A stretch of DNA of 64,000 nucleotides, from NCBI RefSeq assembly GCF_001649575.2, contig NC_051445.1, positions 3,862,064-3,926,063 on the forward strand, read 5' to 3'. This document shows, one piece after another, positions 37,086-48,510 of this stretch (the stretch's first letter is position 1; each line of letters starts with the position of its first letter). The notes beneath the pieces were generated by a model. It searched no databases. It saw only the letters and a program-made list of their open reading frames with translations, and had not been told where the DNA came from. Source of the DNA: Kryptolebias marmoratus (Eukaryota > Chordata > Actinopteri > Cyprinodontiformes > Rivulidae). Made by a program: the position numbers and the translations under genes.

Positions 37086-39220
37086 CTATCCCTTTGTTTT
37101 ACTTCTGACACACACTTAAGCTCTCATTTGCCTGTTTCCAGATGTGATGAGCTCTTCAGTGAACCAAAAAAAAACTTTGTAGGGAATTTAATTCCCAATT
37201 ATTTTGAAATACCCCCAACTGGCCATAACATGTGGAAAATAAAAAGTGTAGTGTGGTATTTGCTTCAGGCAGAATAAATTGAAATCCTCATAAGAAACAA
37301 AGAAACTGTTTCAAAGCAAAATCTGAATGTAAAACGTTAATAATAACTTCGAACATCTCTGATTGCCATGGCACATTATTAAACTAATGCCCTTGCTACT
37401 TGGCACCAAAATGACTACTCTGTTATGTTTTATTAACGCTAACTGTTGGGTTTAAGACATCACACGAGCTGCAGCAGCTTGGAAGGATCATTAACCATAA
37501 AACAGCAATGTAGAAAAGTCAGACAACAACTACAGCAATCTTTTTTAAAGTAAAAAAAATAAGGCATTTAAGGAATATGATGAAGTACAATGATGCACAA
37601 CTGCTCAACTTAAGCAAAACACAAGAACAATCTGTCAACACAGGCCTTAAAGCCTGCTGGGGAGCTTTAAAAACATTCATAAGACATGACACATTACAAT
37701 GTGAAGGAACAACGGCAAAATAAAAACTGAACAAAAACATGTTTGAAAAAAAAAAAAATGTGTATATCAGAATCTGTTGTTAAAATGTTTGATATCTAAA
37801 CTATGTGAATATATTCTCCTAAACATTAACTGTTTTTGCACTTTTGGGTTAGTTGATTAGGCTAAATATACTTCATTTAATAAAAGCAGAACATCAATCA
37901 GGTGGAACATCTCTAAAATTAACTGCCAATTAATGTACTGTTATAAATATATATCTGAATTCCACACTGAAGCTGTTTAGTAAAATAAAAAAAAAGTTTA
38001 AATTACTTCACAACTCTTCTCTAATACAACACTTTAAAATTTAGTGTATTTTGCAATAAAATATTGCAATAATTATATTAAAAACTGCTACACCATTTAC
38101 AAAAAACAAAATAAATACTTGTTTTAAATATCTTCTGTTTTAATCTTTATAAAAAAAAATACATGCATACATATAGTTTAAACTAAATTTAAGTTGCAGC
38201 TAAGTCAAGAGATAAGGAGATATGCGAATGTTATCGTTATTTCTTAGCAAAATACGGGAAATTGAGTTGAATTAAAAAAAAATAAAATGCTATGTTTGGA
38301 TAAACCGATCCAATTTTTTGGTCAGACTTCTCCTTTGCCTCTTACCACTCCACAAATGTCAACATTCACTCGATTATTGCTTTTCTAATTCCCACTGTGG
38401 AATAGTCACTTTGGAACGACCCATGTATCTAAAACTGAGATGGTAAAAATCTTACTTATAATACAGATAAATATACCCCATAATGCTTTTTCGGTGGTTT
38501 TAACTATGTAATAATTTTACAGTCATCTGTGATGAGAGTTAAGTGTTACGAAGGTCACACTAAAGGACATTTTTTATATATTTTCACAAACCACTTCATA
38601 TTCTACAGCCGTGATACTTACCCAGTGTAGTAAAGCCACAGATAAAAGTGACAAAGCCCGATTAGTCCAGTGTTTTATCCATGAGGGATTTGTGTTTCTG
38701 GTTTGAGTAAAAAGTGCCTCATTCTGTCGCTGGTGTTTGGTTTTAGGAAAAGTCACATTCTTTGTTCCCTATCTGTGTTTGCATCTCAGCTTTTCCTGTA
38801 GAGTAGCATTCTCACCCCCACTTGGGTGACAACGTGATGTCTGTCATGATGAGGCAACAATCTCAAACTAAAACTTCAGACACATCAGTATGTTTTTTTT
38901 TGTTTTGTTTTTTTTACAAGGTTCCTGTACTGACACTCAGAATTGCAATAGTGCCCGTTTTATTGGAGATGGTTTCACTTTGTTTACCTGTTCTGTTTTG
39001 ACACTCTGCTAAGTCTTAGACTTATTAAAAAGCAGCGTTCATTTCCAAACAGCCATCCCCAATGTAAATGCAAGAAACTACCTTAAAAATAAATGTAAAG
39101 TTTTAATTGGGGTAGTCACTGTATATACTTGGGCATCTTACTTGAAAACAAATTGCACATTCAGACATGATTTAAGCTATCCCTAAAAAAATTGTTTAGT
39201 GTATTCAAAAATTTAAAATG
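37086..39220. other. Very AT-rich spacer; no gene seen
   Basis: Rich in A and T homopolymers, notably near 37747-37758, 38275-38285 and 38890-38915. No frame, repeat family or structured element is convincing. Confidence 0.55.
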
Positions 39221-39990
39221 TACACTAACCTGGCACAACATTATAAACACAGAGAAAGTGAAAGATATAAATGTTTATTTTATGTTGGCAGCAAAGGGAG
39301 GGACAAGTTAGATACTGTATACTTGAAGTTGATGTGTCAGAAGCAGAAACAAAGCAAGCATTGAAATATCAGCAACTTTGACCAGGGTCAAACTTTTATG
39401 GCTAGGCGGGTCTCAACTTCAGCTCTCAACGGATGTTCCCAGTCTTCAGTGGTAAGGAAGAGAATAGTACTAAACCAGATGATGCACATTGGGAGCAAAA
39501 GTTGGCTTGTGTTATCTGAATTAGACCAAATACTGTAGCTAAATTTGCTGAAAATGTCCTGACAGAAAGATGTCATATCACACAGAGCATCACTGTTTAT
39601 TTTTTATGGGCCTACACAGCCACTGTGACATGCCAGGGTGCCCATGCTGATTTTTATTCTACCTGGTACACAAAATACTCAGAGACAATGACTGGTTTCA
39701 TGAATTTCAGTTTTCTTGACTCCTTAGGGAGGGCTGGATTCAATCTTACCAGGCAAAAACATAAAAACAGCAGGCACTATGGAAGACGACAAGCCAACTA
39801 GTGAAGTGTGTTGCTTTGGAAGATCCTCCTCTGGGAATTCTTGGGTACTGCAATTCACATGAATGCGACTTTGACCTGTTCATCCCACCTAAACATTATT
39901 GTTGGTCAACTACAATCTGTAATAGAATTCTTCTTCCGACTGTTCCCTTTAGAAGTGTCCACAGTGGATCATCTGCCACCATTTCATCTT
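39221..39990 (+). mobile_element. Decayed, 3'-truncated Tc1-like DNA transposon (transposase pseudogene)
   Basis: It begins with TA and the terminal-repeat-like CACTAACCTGGCACAAC. It then keeps, in the right order, sequence blocks of a Tc1-like element common in fishes: GATGTGTCAGAAGCAG (39331-39346), ATGGCTAGGCGGGTCTC, TACTGTAGCTAAATTTGCTG, AGGGTGCCCATGCTGA (39635-39650) and GCACTATGGAAGACGACAAG (from 39774). The last blocks near 39960-39985 correspond to the transposase region around the second catalytic Asp. Homology then stops, so the third catalytic residue and the right inverted repeat are missing. The frame is broken by stops and indels along its length. It is an old, inactive copy; assignment rests on recalled consensus blocks. 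Confidence 0.75.
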
Positions 39991-42300
39991 ATTTCTAGCA
40001 TTCTCCTCTGTCACACCAATAGTCTGCATATGATCCTTCTCTACATCTATATTTCCTCTATATGGGATTTTTCTCCTCCCTGGCAGCTACATATTCAACA
40101 CCCATTGTCCAATATATCCACTAAATCCCTTATAGTGGATATGTTGAAATAGGAAAAAAAAGACAAATTACACTGCATATATTGCTTTAACTTTAAGAAT
40201 ACATTTCTAGCATTTGAACACAAGTATTTCTTTATCACTCTGCGTTACTACCCAAAAGACTATTTCAAACCATTTCTGTAATAAAATATTTTATAAAGCA
40301 GCTGCTAAAAAAGGCTAAAAGAAATACACAGCCCTTGCTGACATCTCGCAAAGCTTTTTTTTTTTTTTCCTCAGAGCACAGTCAAAAGCACAAAAGGTAA
40401 CCTCTCACCTGGTTTTGTAAGAGGAGCTAAAAAAAAGCTGTTATGCATTATCCATGTAGAAAAAATCTGATTGAATATCAAAAGGATTCCAAAGTGGCTC
40501 ACTTTCGGCAAAATAAGGAGAAATACAAATGAATGTACAAATGAATAGCAGTAAGAAGAAAAAAAAAAAGTTCAATAAAAGACTAACAACTTTGGCCTCA
40601 CAAATGTTATAATTCACCACATCTGCACATTAGGAGTCTCTTTCCCAAAACCTCTCTTTACTTTGACCAATTTCCAGTTTAAATCATGACTGTGTTGACT
40701 AACTGTAAACCTTTTACAGTAAAAACATAATGCCAATCAAAGCCCTTACTTATAAACTCAATATGTCCTGTGCCAGATGCATGAGTCATGACGGTTAAAT
40801 GAAGCAGTATTCCAACTCCGTTATGTTTTTTTTGCAGAGTTTGTTCATTATGAACTGAAGCTCAGCCCTATATCAACATGCTGCTTGGTGGTGGGGTAGG
40901 CCAGAAGGGACAGGAGGTTGTTTCTTACACCCACTGCCATGTCATGGCCTGCCATGGACCTGGCTTTGGAATAGAGACTCATAGAAATCACTGGGGCTTG
41001 GCTGGGTTTCACTCCTGCTCCGTTTGCTAATGGCTTTCCAAGGTTGGGGCTGCCATTTGTCAGCGTGACTGATGTCCACACTATAAGGATCAATCTCTTT
41101 CCATCATTCAACTCATCACCATCAGAGGAAAAGTACAGTGCAGCATGAATGTTCTCCCAGAATAAAGCTCACAACCAGAAAAAAAAAAAAAAGACCAAGC
41201 TTGAAGTTTCAAACTTGCAGGTCCTGTAGGGACTGTACACGAACTGAAAAATTAATGAAGAACAAAGAAAGCAAAAGCAGTGCATCAGACAGCAAAAAAA
41301 CACAGAAATCATGACAGGCTGCTGATAGGTGGTTCACATTCCTGAAACATTTTTAGTAATCTATAAAAAAAGTCCTGTTTCCTTTCTTCCAGTTCATTAG
41401 ATGATTCTTAGTGAAGCCTTGAAAACAGGACCCATAAAGAAAAATTTACATCTCTGGAGAAAAGGACAAAGTAAGCAATTCTCTCTTTGTGAGAAAGTGA
41501 AGAGAGTTAGGGAATAAGGTGCGGATTGTGAATATAGAGCAGCAAAAGTAGTGAAAATGGGATATGAAATAAAACCTTGTTAGGAAGCAACAGTGTGAAA
41601 GGAGCAGCCGAGTGAAGTTGGGGAGACTCAGGTGAGCCCTGCAGTGGGTCATTTTACAGTCTTGTAGGCTGAATCACAGTGACAGGTCAGCTTGAAGACT
41701 TGCTGCCAAAAGAAATCCTCAACAGAAAGAACAAGCTGCACATCAACACACAATCTCACACATAAAATAAAAACCATTACATTCGGACAACCTCTTCACT
41801 ATAAAACAAATTTCCTTTTCAATCTGCCACATAATAACCCAGCCTCTGATTATTGATCTTTACCATGGCATGTCTTCACCTGGCGAACCCTTCTTCAGCT
41901 AAAAACAGAGAAAGTTACAGCTTCTGCGTCACTCTGAGCTGTAAATCCACCAACATACAACTGGCCTTCATATCCACTCTCACAGCTTAGGACACATTAG
42001 GACGTGAGGTGAGTGCATCCAGGGAAGGGAGTGTCTTGCTGACAACCAAAATAATTGGATCATCAAAAAAGACAACTTGAACTTATAGCCATCATTAGCG
42101 CAGTAACAAATCAATTAAAGCAAATCACAGCACTAAATGCCTGCGGGCCCAGAGAGGCAGAGAGACGTGATTACAATGTCTTTACTGCATTCATAACAAG
42201 TTTTGTTCAGTCGGGAGTCTGGCTGCTGAAATCTAACTGCAAAATGAAAGCACACACAATATGCACATGTATGGAATAATTAGTTAAAATTTGCTTTAAT
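39991..42300. other. Spacer; one unexplained open frame
   Basis: Bases 39991-40145 could be diverged tail of the Tc1-like relic, but I cannot align them. A minus-strand frame stays open from 41168 to the TAA at 40848 (106 codons) in GC-balanced sequence. It includes the stretches SVTLTNGSPNLGKPLANG and MAVGVRNNLLSLLAYPTTKQ, but has no ATG near its beginning and no recognised family. It may be an exon fragment, a processed pseudogene or chance. The rest is AT-rich spacer. Confidence 0.4.
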
Positions 42301-42669
42301 GGGCTCCACACACGGGGAGCGACGTCACTCCCTCGCAATTTATTTCCGATGGAACTTGTGCGATGAGGCAACAATCGAATGACCTCCTCCAGGCGAGAGA
42401 CCGGCGAAATTCATGCATGTGAAATTTTGAGCTTGTACACGTAGTCGTGCACGCGCAAGCAGGCGACTAAAACCAGTCAGCGAGGGATTCATTGACTGAC
42501 CAATGAGCGGAGAGTATGCTGCAGTCTGCAGCTACTTTCAACATGGAGGAAAGCATCATTTTAGCTGTGTTTGACTTTCCTATATTATATAACATTTCAC
42601 GCAGTGATTATTGAGATGCACACAAGGCAGATGTATGGGAACTTGTTGGCACCGGGGTGAAATTGTCAA
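42301..42669 (+). mobile_element. 5' part of a PIF/Harbinger-type transposon with a broken MADF-like exon
   Basis: The left edge GGGCTCCACACACGGGGAGC looks like a Harbinger-type terminal repeat starting GGG. CpG-rich DNA follows, then an ATG at 42543 that opens MEESIILAVFDFPILYNISR. This fits the start of a MADF (Myb/SANT-like) domain of the accessory DNA-binding protein found with some PIF/Harbinger and related elements. Codon 24 (42612-42614) is TGA, where CGA (Arg) would fit the family pattern DYRDxxxK. Beyond it the frame resumes as DAHKADVWELVGTGVKLS and ends at 42669 on a donor GTAAGT. No right end, second exon or transposase is visible downstream, so the copy is 3'-truncated and dead. 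Exact superfamily naming (Harbinger versus ISL2EU) is uncertain. Confidence 0.65.
42543..42669 (+). pseudogene. MADF-like domain exon of a transposon accessory protein, nonsense-mutated
   Basis: An ATG exon of 127 bases ending in a phase-1 donor. The residue pattern (acidic start, I/L/A/V helix, FP-LYN, DY-D, W-LVGT) matches the first half of MADF domains, which bind DNA and in these elements assist the transposase. The in-frame TGA at 42612-42614 is most simply a CpG-decay change from CGA. The remaining half of the domain should be in a second exon, which I could not find in the next few kilobases. Confidence 0.6.
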
Positions 42670-45520
42670 GTAAGTTTTCTTCGCTTTAAGATTTTAGTTG
42701 AAAAAAATGATGAAATGTAAACATGTCGGAAGCTAAAGTGACAAAGTTGCAGCAGTACTATTTACAGCACTCACTTGAATAACTCACATAGTTTTAAATT
42801 AGTTATTTAAAAGGGTTCAAGTTTGCAGTTGGATGGGTCCTGCTCAGAGTTGTTGTTAGCCTGACCCCTTTACGAGACTTTCTTCTTGATTATTCAAAAT
42901 GAGATCACAAACACCTTTGTCTGCTGCATGTAAGATATTCACAGCTCATCAGTATTACATAAATCCCTACTAAGAAAAAAAAATAAAATCTATCCCTGTA
43001 CCACTTGGAAAAGGTTATGCAGCAAACCAAACGTCATGAAGTTCGTAAAATAAATACAATCTCCATAAAAGGTTTTGTTAAAGTATTATACAAATGAGGG
43101 GGTAAAATATTATATGAGAGCAAAATAAGTCTATTTCAGTAATGCATTTGGAATTTTTTGCTTAATTTATTGTTACCCGAACTCTTTCTTATGGTGTTGA
43201 GTAGTTAATGGGCAAGTTCACCAATTTCAAAATAGCTCAGTTTATCAAAGCAGTCAAAATCAATTATTTTTCCTGCGACTAATAAAAAAGTCGACTTCTC
43301 ATTTGTAACCTGTGGTGCTATTTGAACCGTCAGTCTTGGAAAACCAATAATCTGATCTCAAGAGGTAAAATAAAGGTCAAGTGGAAATGAATTAAAATTT
43401 AATCTTTTTCTGGCAAAAGCAACATTTTTACCAGTCAATGCTTTAATTCTTTGAAGACATAAGTGGTTTGTTTCAAGGAGACTGGATGTTCTTTTTCCTT
43501 TTCATGAGTAAAAAATTAAGGCGGAAAGGCATCTGTAGTGGATCCATCGAAGTGGCAACCCTCTGATGCAGAATGAATGCTGGTGACAGTGTGAGTCTAT
43601 TTGGCTGACGAGCAGTGGGGGATGCAGGTGGGCAGGCTCAGGCTTATCTGCCAAAGCAGCCCGAGTTACACCACACCTCCTGCCTTAAGAACCGCTACGA
43701 CTCAACAACCCCATGCAGAGAGAATGAGAGGGTGGCAACGTGAAGTGAGAAACGAAAGGAAAGAGGCAGAGCTATATCAGGCGCTGCAAAGAAATCAGCT
43801 GCACAAAAACAGGAGATTCTGTGAGCTATGAAGTATTGTCTTTGTGCAACAGCAGCCGTATTTATCTTTACTTGATCTGAACATTTTAACAGCAAGATCG
43901 GAGCTTCTGCTTGATAAGGATCTGTACCTTTTAGTTTTGAAGATATGGAAAAAAAGCACAGACTTATTTGTGTTCAATGATAAATGGTATGATTGCATTA
44001 AAATACAATGTTGGTCTTTTTATAAGATCTAGTCAAAAGCAAGACAACACTAAATGTAGCCAGATTTATTCCAGGGTTTTCGGATTGTCACAGCTCAATT
44101 TGTACTGAAAAATGGCTAAGGTTAGACAAATCTGCAACCAAAATCCAACTGACTTTGAATCTAAAAAAAAGTCTTTAATAATACAAGCAAAAAGTAGAAT
44201 ATAAAAACAAAAGGAAGAAAAAAAACTGCCCTTATCTCTTTAGCTTTAGCCCAGAATACACATCAATCCTTGTTCACCTTTATTTGTCCCATAAATACGT
44301 TTGCTCTAATCCTGCTGCATCTCCCTGACTCTGCTGTAGCTCACAGTCTCTCTACTGGGAGCCTTGCACCTTCCCTAAAATTATCTCCAGGGCTCCTAAT
44401 GTGCCGACTAAGCAGCTCCAGGCTCACTGTCAGGGAGCTCTGCTGCGCTTCTGTGAGGATGTGTGAATGTGAGATTCCAGGTGTCACTTTAATTGAGACC
44501 TTGATATTGCTTTCTGAACAAAACAAGAAAATTATAGGGAAGACACAATGCTACACTTGTAAGAAGACAGCTGATTACACAGTGGGATCAGTTTGATTGA
44601 AGCCTAAAACACAGATTCAAGGTCCCTAAATGTTCCATTAATGCACCCAAGTCACGCTTTTTATGACATGAAGGGAGGGGAAACATTATCCAAACAGAAT
44701 AAAAAGGCCTTCTGTCCATGACCGTCTTCTGCATATAAACAGAGCCCGTCCTTTTTGCAGTGTAACAACATTACAGAAGTCCCTCGTCTGATTGATGAAA
44801 GTGCCACGTCTGCAAGTGCCTCTTTTACATAGTGAAGAGCCTCGTCTGCAGCCCGCAATTCATCATCTGACAGCGGGACGGATGCATCCATCTTAATGCA
44901 TTACAGACCCAAACAAGTTTCAGGTCATACACAGCTTCCGTGAATCCCTCAGCATGATTATAAAAAAAGATTGTTGAGATAGCTTGGATAGAAAATAAGA
45001 ATACTGTCACTTTGATGTTTGTATCACTTTTCTAACTCTACCTGCATGGAGACAGACCATCAGCAAAGGCCATCAGTGTCAGATGTCTAGAGAGCTTCAG
45101 ATGTTTTACCAATCTTAAAAGGATGAATCCACTCTAAATCGCACAAAACCACTGTGAAAAACAGCTCCTGGCAGTGTTCTCTACATTTCTGAGACAGCTT
45201 TGTTGGGAAGGGGATCTCCATCAGTTTTCCACATAAAGGTGTGAAATCGTGCAATGAGCCTTCAACGTCTTTGGAGGAATTTTGTCAAGTCTGATGACGC
45301 TGATAAAGCAACTACTTTATTCTTTGAAGATGTGATATCTTGGAAGTCCCCAGATCTGGTAAAGAGCAAAATTTAATTACTACTTTAATGTTGATTTGTT
45401 GGTGAAAACATAAAAATGTTAGTGTCACTTTGACTTCTTATGACTCAAAATTACAGAAAAAAATATGCAATCAATGAAAGTGAGAAAAAAAAGAGCAATC
45501 GCCTTTTTGTTTTTATTAGG
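42670..45520. other. Spacer; no gene confirmed
   Basis: The first 100-200 bases are probably the intron of the Harbinger-type relic. The stretch 44270-44510 is GC-balanced and includes AGGTGTCA followed by TTTAATTG, compatible with conserved non-coding DNA. A minus-strand frame at 44891-44661 starting MDASVPLSDDELRAADEALH looks protein-like, but its splice context is poor. Nothing else was recognised. Confidence 0.45.
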
Positions 45521-46232
45521 TGGCATTAGAGCCACTCAAAAATATATATTTTTGTTTCCCATTTTCTTCATTGAAGTCACAATGTCGAGAATAAAGTCAA
45601 AATATTAAGTATATTGAGTCTCGATGTTGGAAAAAAAGGCATCTTTGAATAGCAAGGCCACCTGTCCACTCACATCCCGTTTAACATCTATATGTTCTCA
45701 ATCTGTTGGGTCAGGCAATGATCAAGCTAATTCTTTCATTATTTCTCAACTCGGATGAAATAAAACATTTTATGATAGCTGAGCGGGAGTTGGCACTTTC
45801 AACTGCTTTGCTCAGGTGTTATCCGCAAAAGGAATAATACGAAAATTTACAGCCAATCAGAGGAAATCCTCAGCTTCAGCCCGGCGTGCAAACAAATGTC
45901 CAGGAAGTTAAACACAGGACTTTCTACTGCTGCCTATATAAGAATCGTATTATTAAGACAGATTCTGATGATCATTTTTTGACAATAAACTGGTAACCAG
46001 TAGCCTAAAAACTCAAATTGTGTTGGATTTGTCTTTAAAGTATTTATCTAATGGTATCAAAATATGTTGTGTTTGATGAGATTATAAAAGTCAGATGGCT
46101 TTGCTACTTTCAAGAAAAAACTAGAAGAATTGAACCCCATGGTGCTCCTAAACTGGACTCTATTTGCTCCTTTATTTTTTTTAATCTGACAGTTATGGGT
46201 CCACCTTTACAAAGTAAACTACAAACTAACAT

Positions 46233-46296
46233 GCAGTATTTTATTTAAACCAGTCCGAGGTGTGGTTTGTTATTCCTGCTGCAGCGGAACTCACAG
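46233..46296 (+). repeat. Long inverted repeat, left arm
   Basis: About 60 bases that pair with 46508-46566. Shared blocks include GCAGTATTTTATTTAAACCA, GCTGCAG and AACTCACAG. The left arm has a few extra bases (TGTTA near 46269). Loop length is about 211 bases. Confidence 0.8.
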
Positions 46297-46507
46297 AACT
46301 TGTTAAAGTCCTTTAAAATAAAAGACTAAATTCTTCACAATTAAAATCTCAAACACAAACATGTGCTAACCACTAAAATCTCCAAACATCTGAAGCTTAT
46401 AAAAATCTCTAGCATTATTGCTCTTTAGTAAAACAGATACGCCAGCCTAGACCACCAGGAATATTGAGAGTATTTAGAAAACACTCCATGTATGTCTGAG
46501 ACTTTTA

Positions 46508-46566
46508 CTGTGAGTTACACTGCAGCAGGAGAACCACATCTTGGACTGGTTTAAATAAAATACTGC
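46508..46566 (-). repeat. Long inverted repeat, right arm
   Basis: Reverse-complement partner of 46233-46296. The midpoint of this pair is near 46400, whereas the midpoint of the outer ends is near 46176, so the two arms of the element are unequal by some 450 bases. Confidence 0.8.
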
Positions 46567-46830
46567 ACATTATTCTGTGGCTTACCTAATCTTCAGACAC
46601 AAAAATATTAATAAAAAGAACAAAAAATGATGACTTCAGGTGCACAATGGGGTTCACTTCCTCCAGTTTAGCCTTGAAAAACAACTTTTCCCCTCAACAT
46701 CGTGTATTTTTTTTCTGGTTATAGTATTTCCACTTTAATCTTGACATTTCAACTTTATTCTCAAAACTGAAAAAAATAAATAAATGAAAAAAACCTACTT
46801 TTTTCCCCCCTGAGTGGCCTTAATACTCCA

Positions 46831-48255
46831 TAGTACTTTTGAAAATCTTGTCTCTGCAGCTGTAGTCTGACCACGTCAGTTTTACTGCTGAATACAGAGT
46901 GGACTGCTGTCTGCTTAGAGCCAGAGAAAGTGGCAGCTGCTGCTGTTAATTCCCAGAATGAGCCTCAAGTCAGTTTTCTCTCAGCTTTTCTCTCCACTCT
47001 CATCCAAGGCAGCCATGATTATACATAGCTGAAAACATAAACATACCTTTAAGCTGCTTATATTTACTCACCATAACTAAATACACCCTGATTGAAATCA
47101 ATTTATGCTCACTCACTGTGGCTGTCATGCTCAAAAAATTTATTCTGACACAAAACAGACTAAGGTACCAAATTCACAAAGTAAAAACAACCAACAGGAT
47201 TAGTTTTTTTTTCCTTTTAGGCATGCTTGCTTTCTGTTCTTTAGAGCCAACTGAGGTGAATCCAGGTGAAACTACTAAAACCTTCTCTGGCTTCAGTTGC
47301 TCTATGAAAAGTTTAATGCAAGAAAAACGTACAAGAGTTAAAAGCCTTAAAGCACAGCGGACATGATTGCAAGTGTGAGCTTACTTTACTAAACACAGAT
47401 TTGTAAAATAATGCATTTCCTTCAACACAAGATCCAACTCCTGATCACAAAAGCTTGAAAACAAGATATGTCCAAAGTGGAACAGTCAAGAAAAGTAGTC
47501 TCCTGAAACAAAGTCTAGAATTCAACAAATGAGCTAATATTTCTCCCCTTTCTTACATTGCCTCTTGCTCTTGGCAAACGTGAAGGGAGGGATTGTGGGT
47601 AATTGGCATGCAGGGTTCAGCAGAGCTCTTGGACGAGCCAGGTCTCGAGCCCAAGCACAAAGCACAACGGCTTTTCTGTGCCCACAAAATTAGTTTAAAG
47701 CTGTGATTCAGCAGCAGGCTGAGACCTGTACAATGCCACCGGTGCCATCCATCATTGCAAATCCATTTCTCTGGCAGAACAACAGAGCCACACCATCACA
47801 CTGCACCTCCCACATACCACAGCAGCAGGTGGAGAGAAATCCAAAAGATACGGCTTATAGGGGCACAGGTTAGTCAATACTATTGTAAATGCTTTTGAAC
47901 TGATGTTTCCCATATATATTATTCTTTGTGGTTCTTTGAGTTGAATCATCTCTATGTGATAAATAGGTTGAGGGTGACTGTATGAGAATTCGTCCTAAAT
48001 ATTCATCTTTGTCAGAGATAGAGACACACTGCTTTTTTAGATCAGAAGAAAACAAACCATGATGCAGTTTTATCATTTATAAATCAAATAACTGACATCA
48101 TAACTGGACCTTACCCAGAGCAAAGTGATTTGTTTAACTGACTGCAAAAAAACTAAAATAATCAAATGTTTCTGACGTATAACAATACTAGGTTGTCTCA
48201 ATTCCTAGTTACAATCTCTGCACAAATATTTCCCATACAGTGGGATGTTGTCACC
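46831..48255. other. Spacer; no gene seen
   Basis: Short open frames only. A GC-balanced stretch at about 47570-47840 has no convincing frame or repeat identity. Confidence 0.5.
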
Positions 48256-48510
48256 AGTGTTATGATGTGGCGTTTAAAGGACCCAGAATGCAAACAAGAA
48301 AAGACTAAATTCCCTGGGAGAGGTGATTGCTAAATTGAGGCAGGTGAACTAAGATGGGACAGGTGGGTGGGACTGAATAAGGGAAACACTGGGAACACCT
48401 TTTGAGTCAGCCAGGCGATGCCTCGGGTAAAAGTGATGATGACTGGAGGAGGGAGGAGTCTCCACTTAAATGGAGAGCAAAGTGGGAGGAGGAGTCACTT
48501 TAAATCAGGA
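48256..48510 (+). repeat. Possible dispersed repeat relic
   Basis: Purine-rich phrases such as GGACCCAGAATGCAAACAAG, GAGGTGATTGCTAA, GGCAGGTGAACTAAGATGGG and GGGAAACACTGGGAACACC resemble a long teleost repeat with the theme 'ggacccaaatgcag ... caggtgaactgaa ... gggaacacagg'. No ends, frame or target duplication are visible, so this rests on texture alone. Confidence 0.3.

Larger units (their letters stand above)
45521..46830. mobile_element. Unclassified DNA element with inverted ends (1.3 kb)
   Basis: The left end TGGCATTAGAGCCACTCA and the right end, reverse-complemented, TGGAGTATTAAGGCCACTCA, are clearly related. Just inside, both ends carry GAGAATAAAGTYRAAAT in inverted orientation (45588-45606 and 46744-46764), a motif typical of a widespread teleost repeat. 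Inside the element lies a 60-base imperfect hairpin. No transposase frame is seen, so it is a non-autonomous or foldback-like copy. I could not find a clear target duplication, so the superfamily is left open. Confidence 0.55.

Noticed and set aside
44661..44891. Minus-strand frame beginning MDASVPLSDDELRAADEALH
   Set aside because: The peptide looks plausible and CpG-rich, but there is no polypyrimidine tract before it and no convincing donor, so I do not call an exon.
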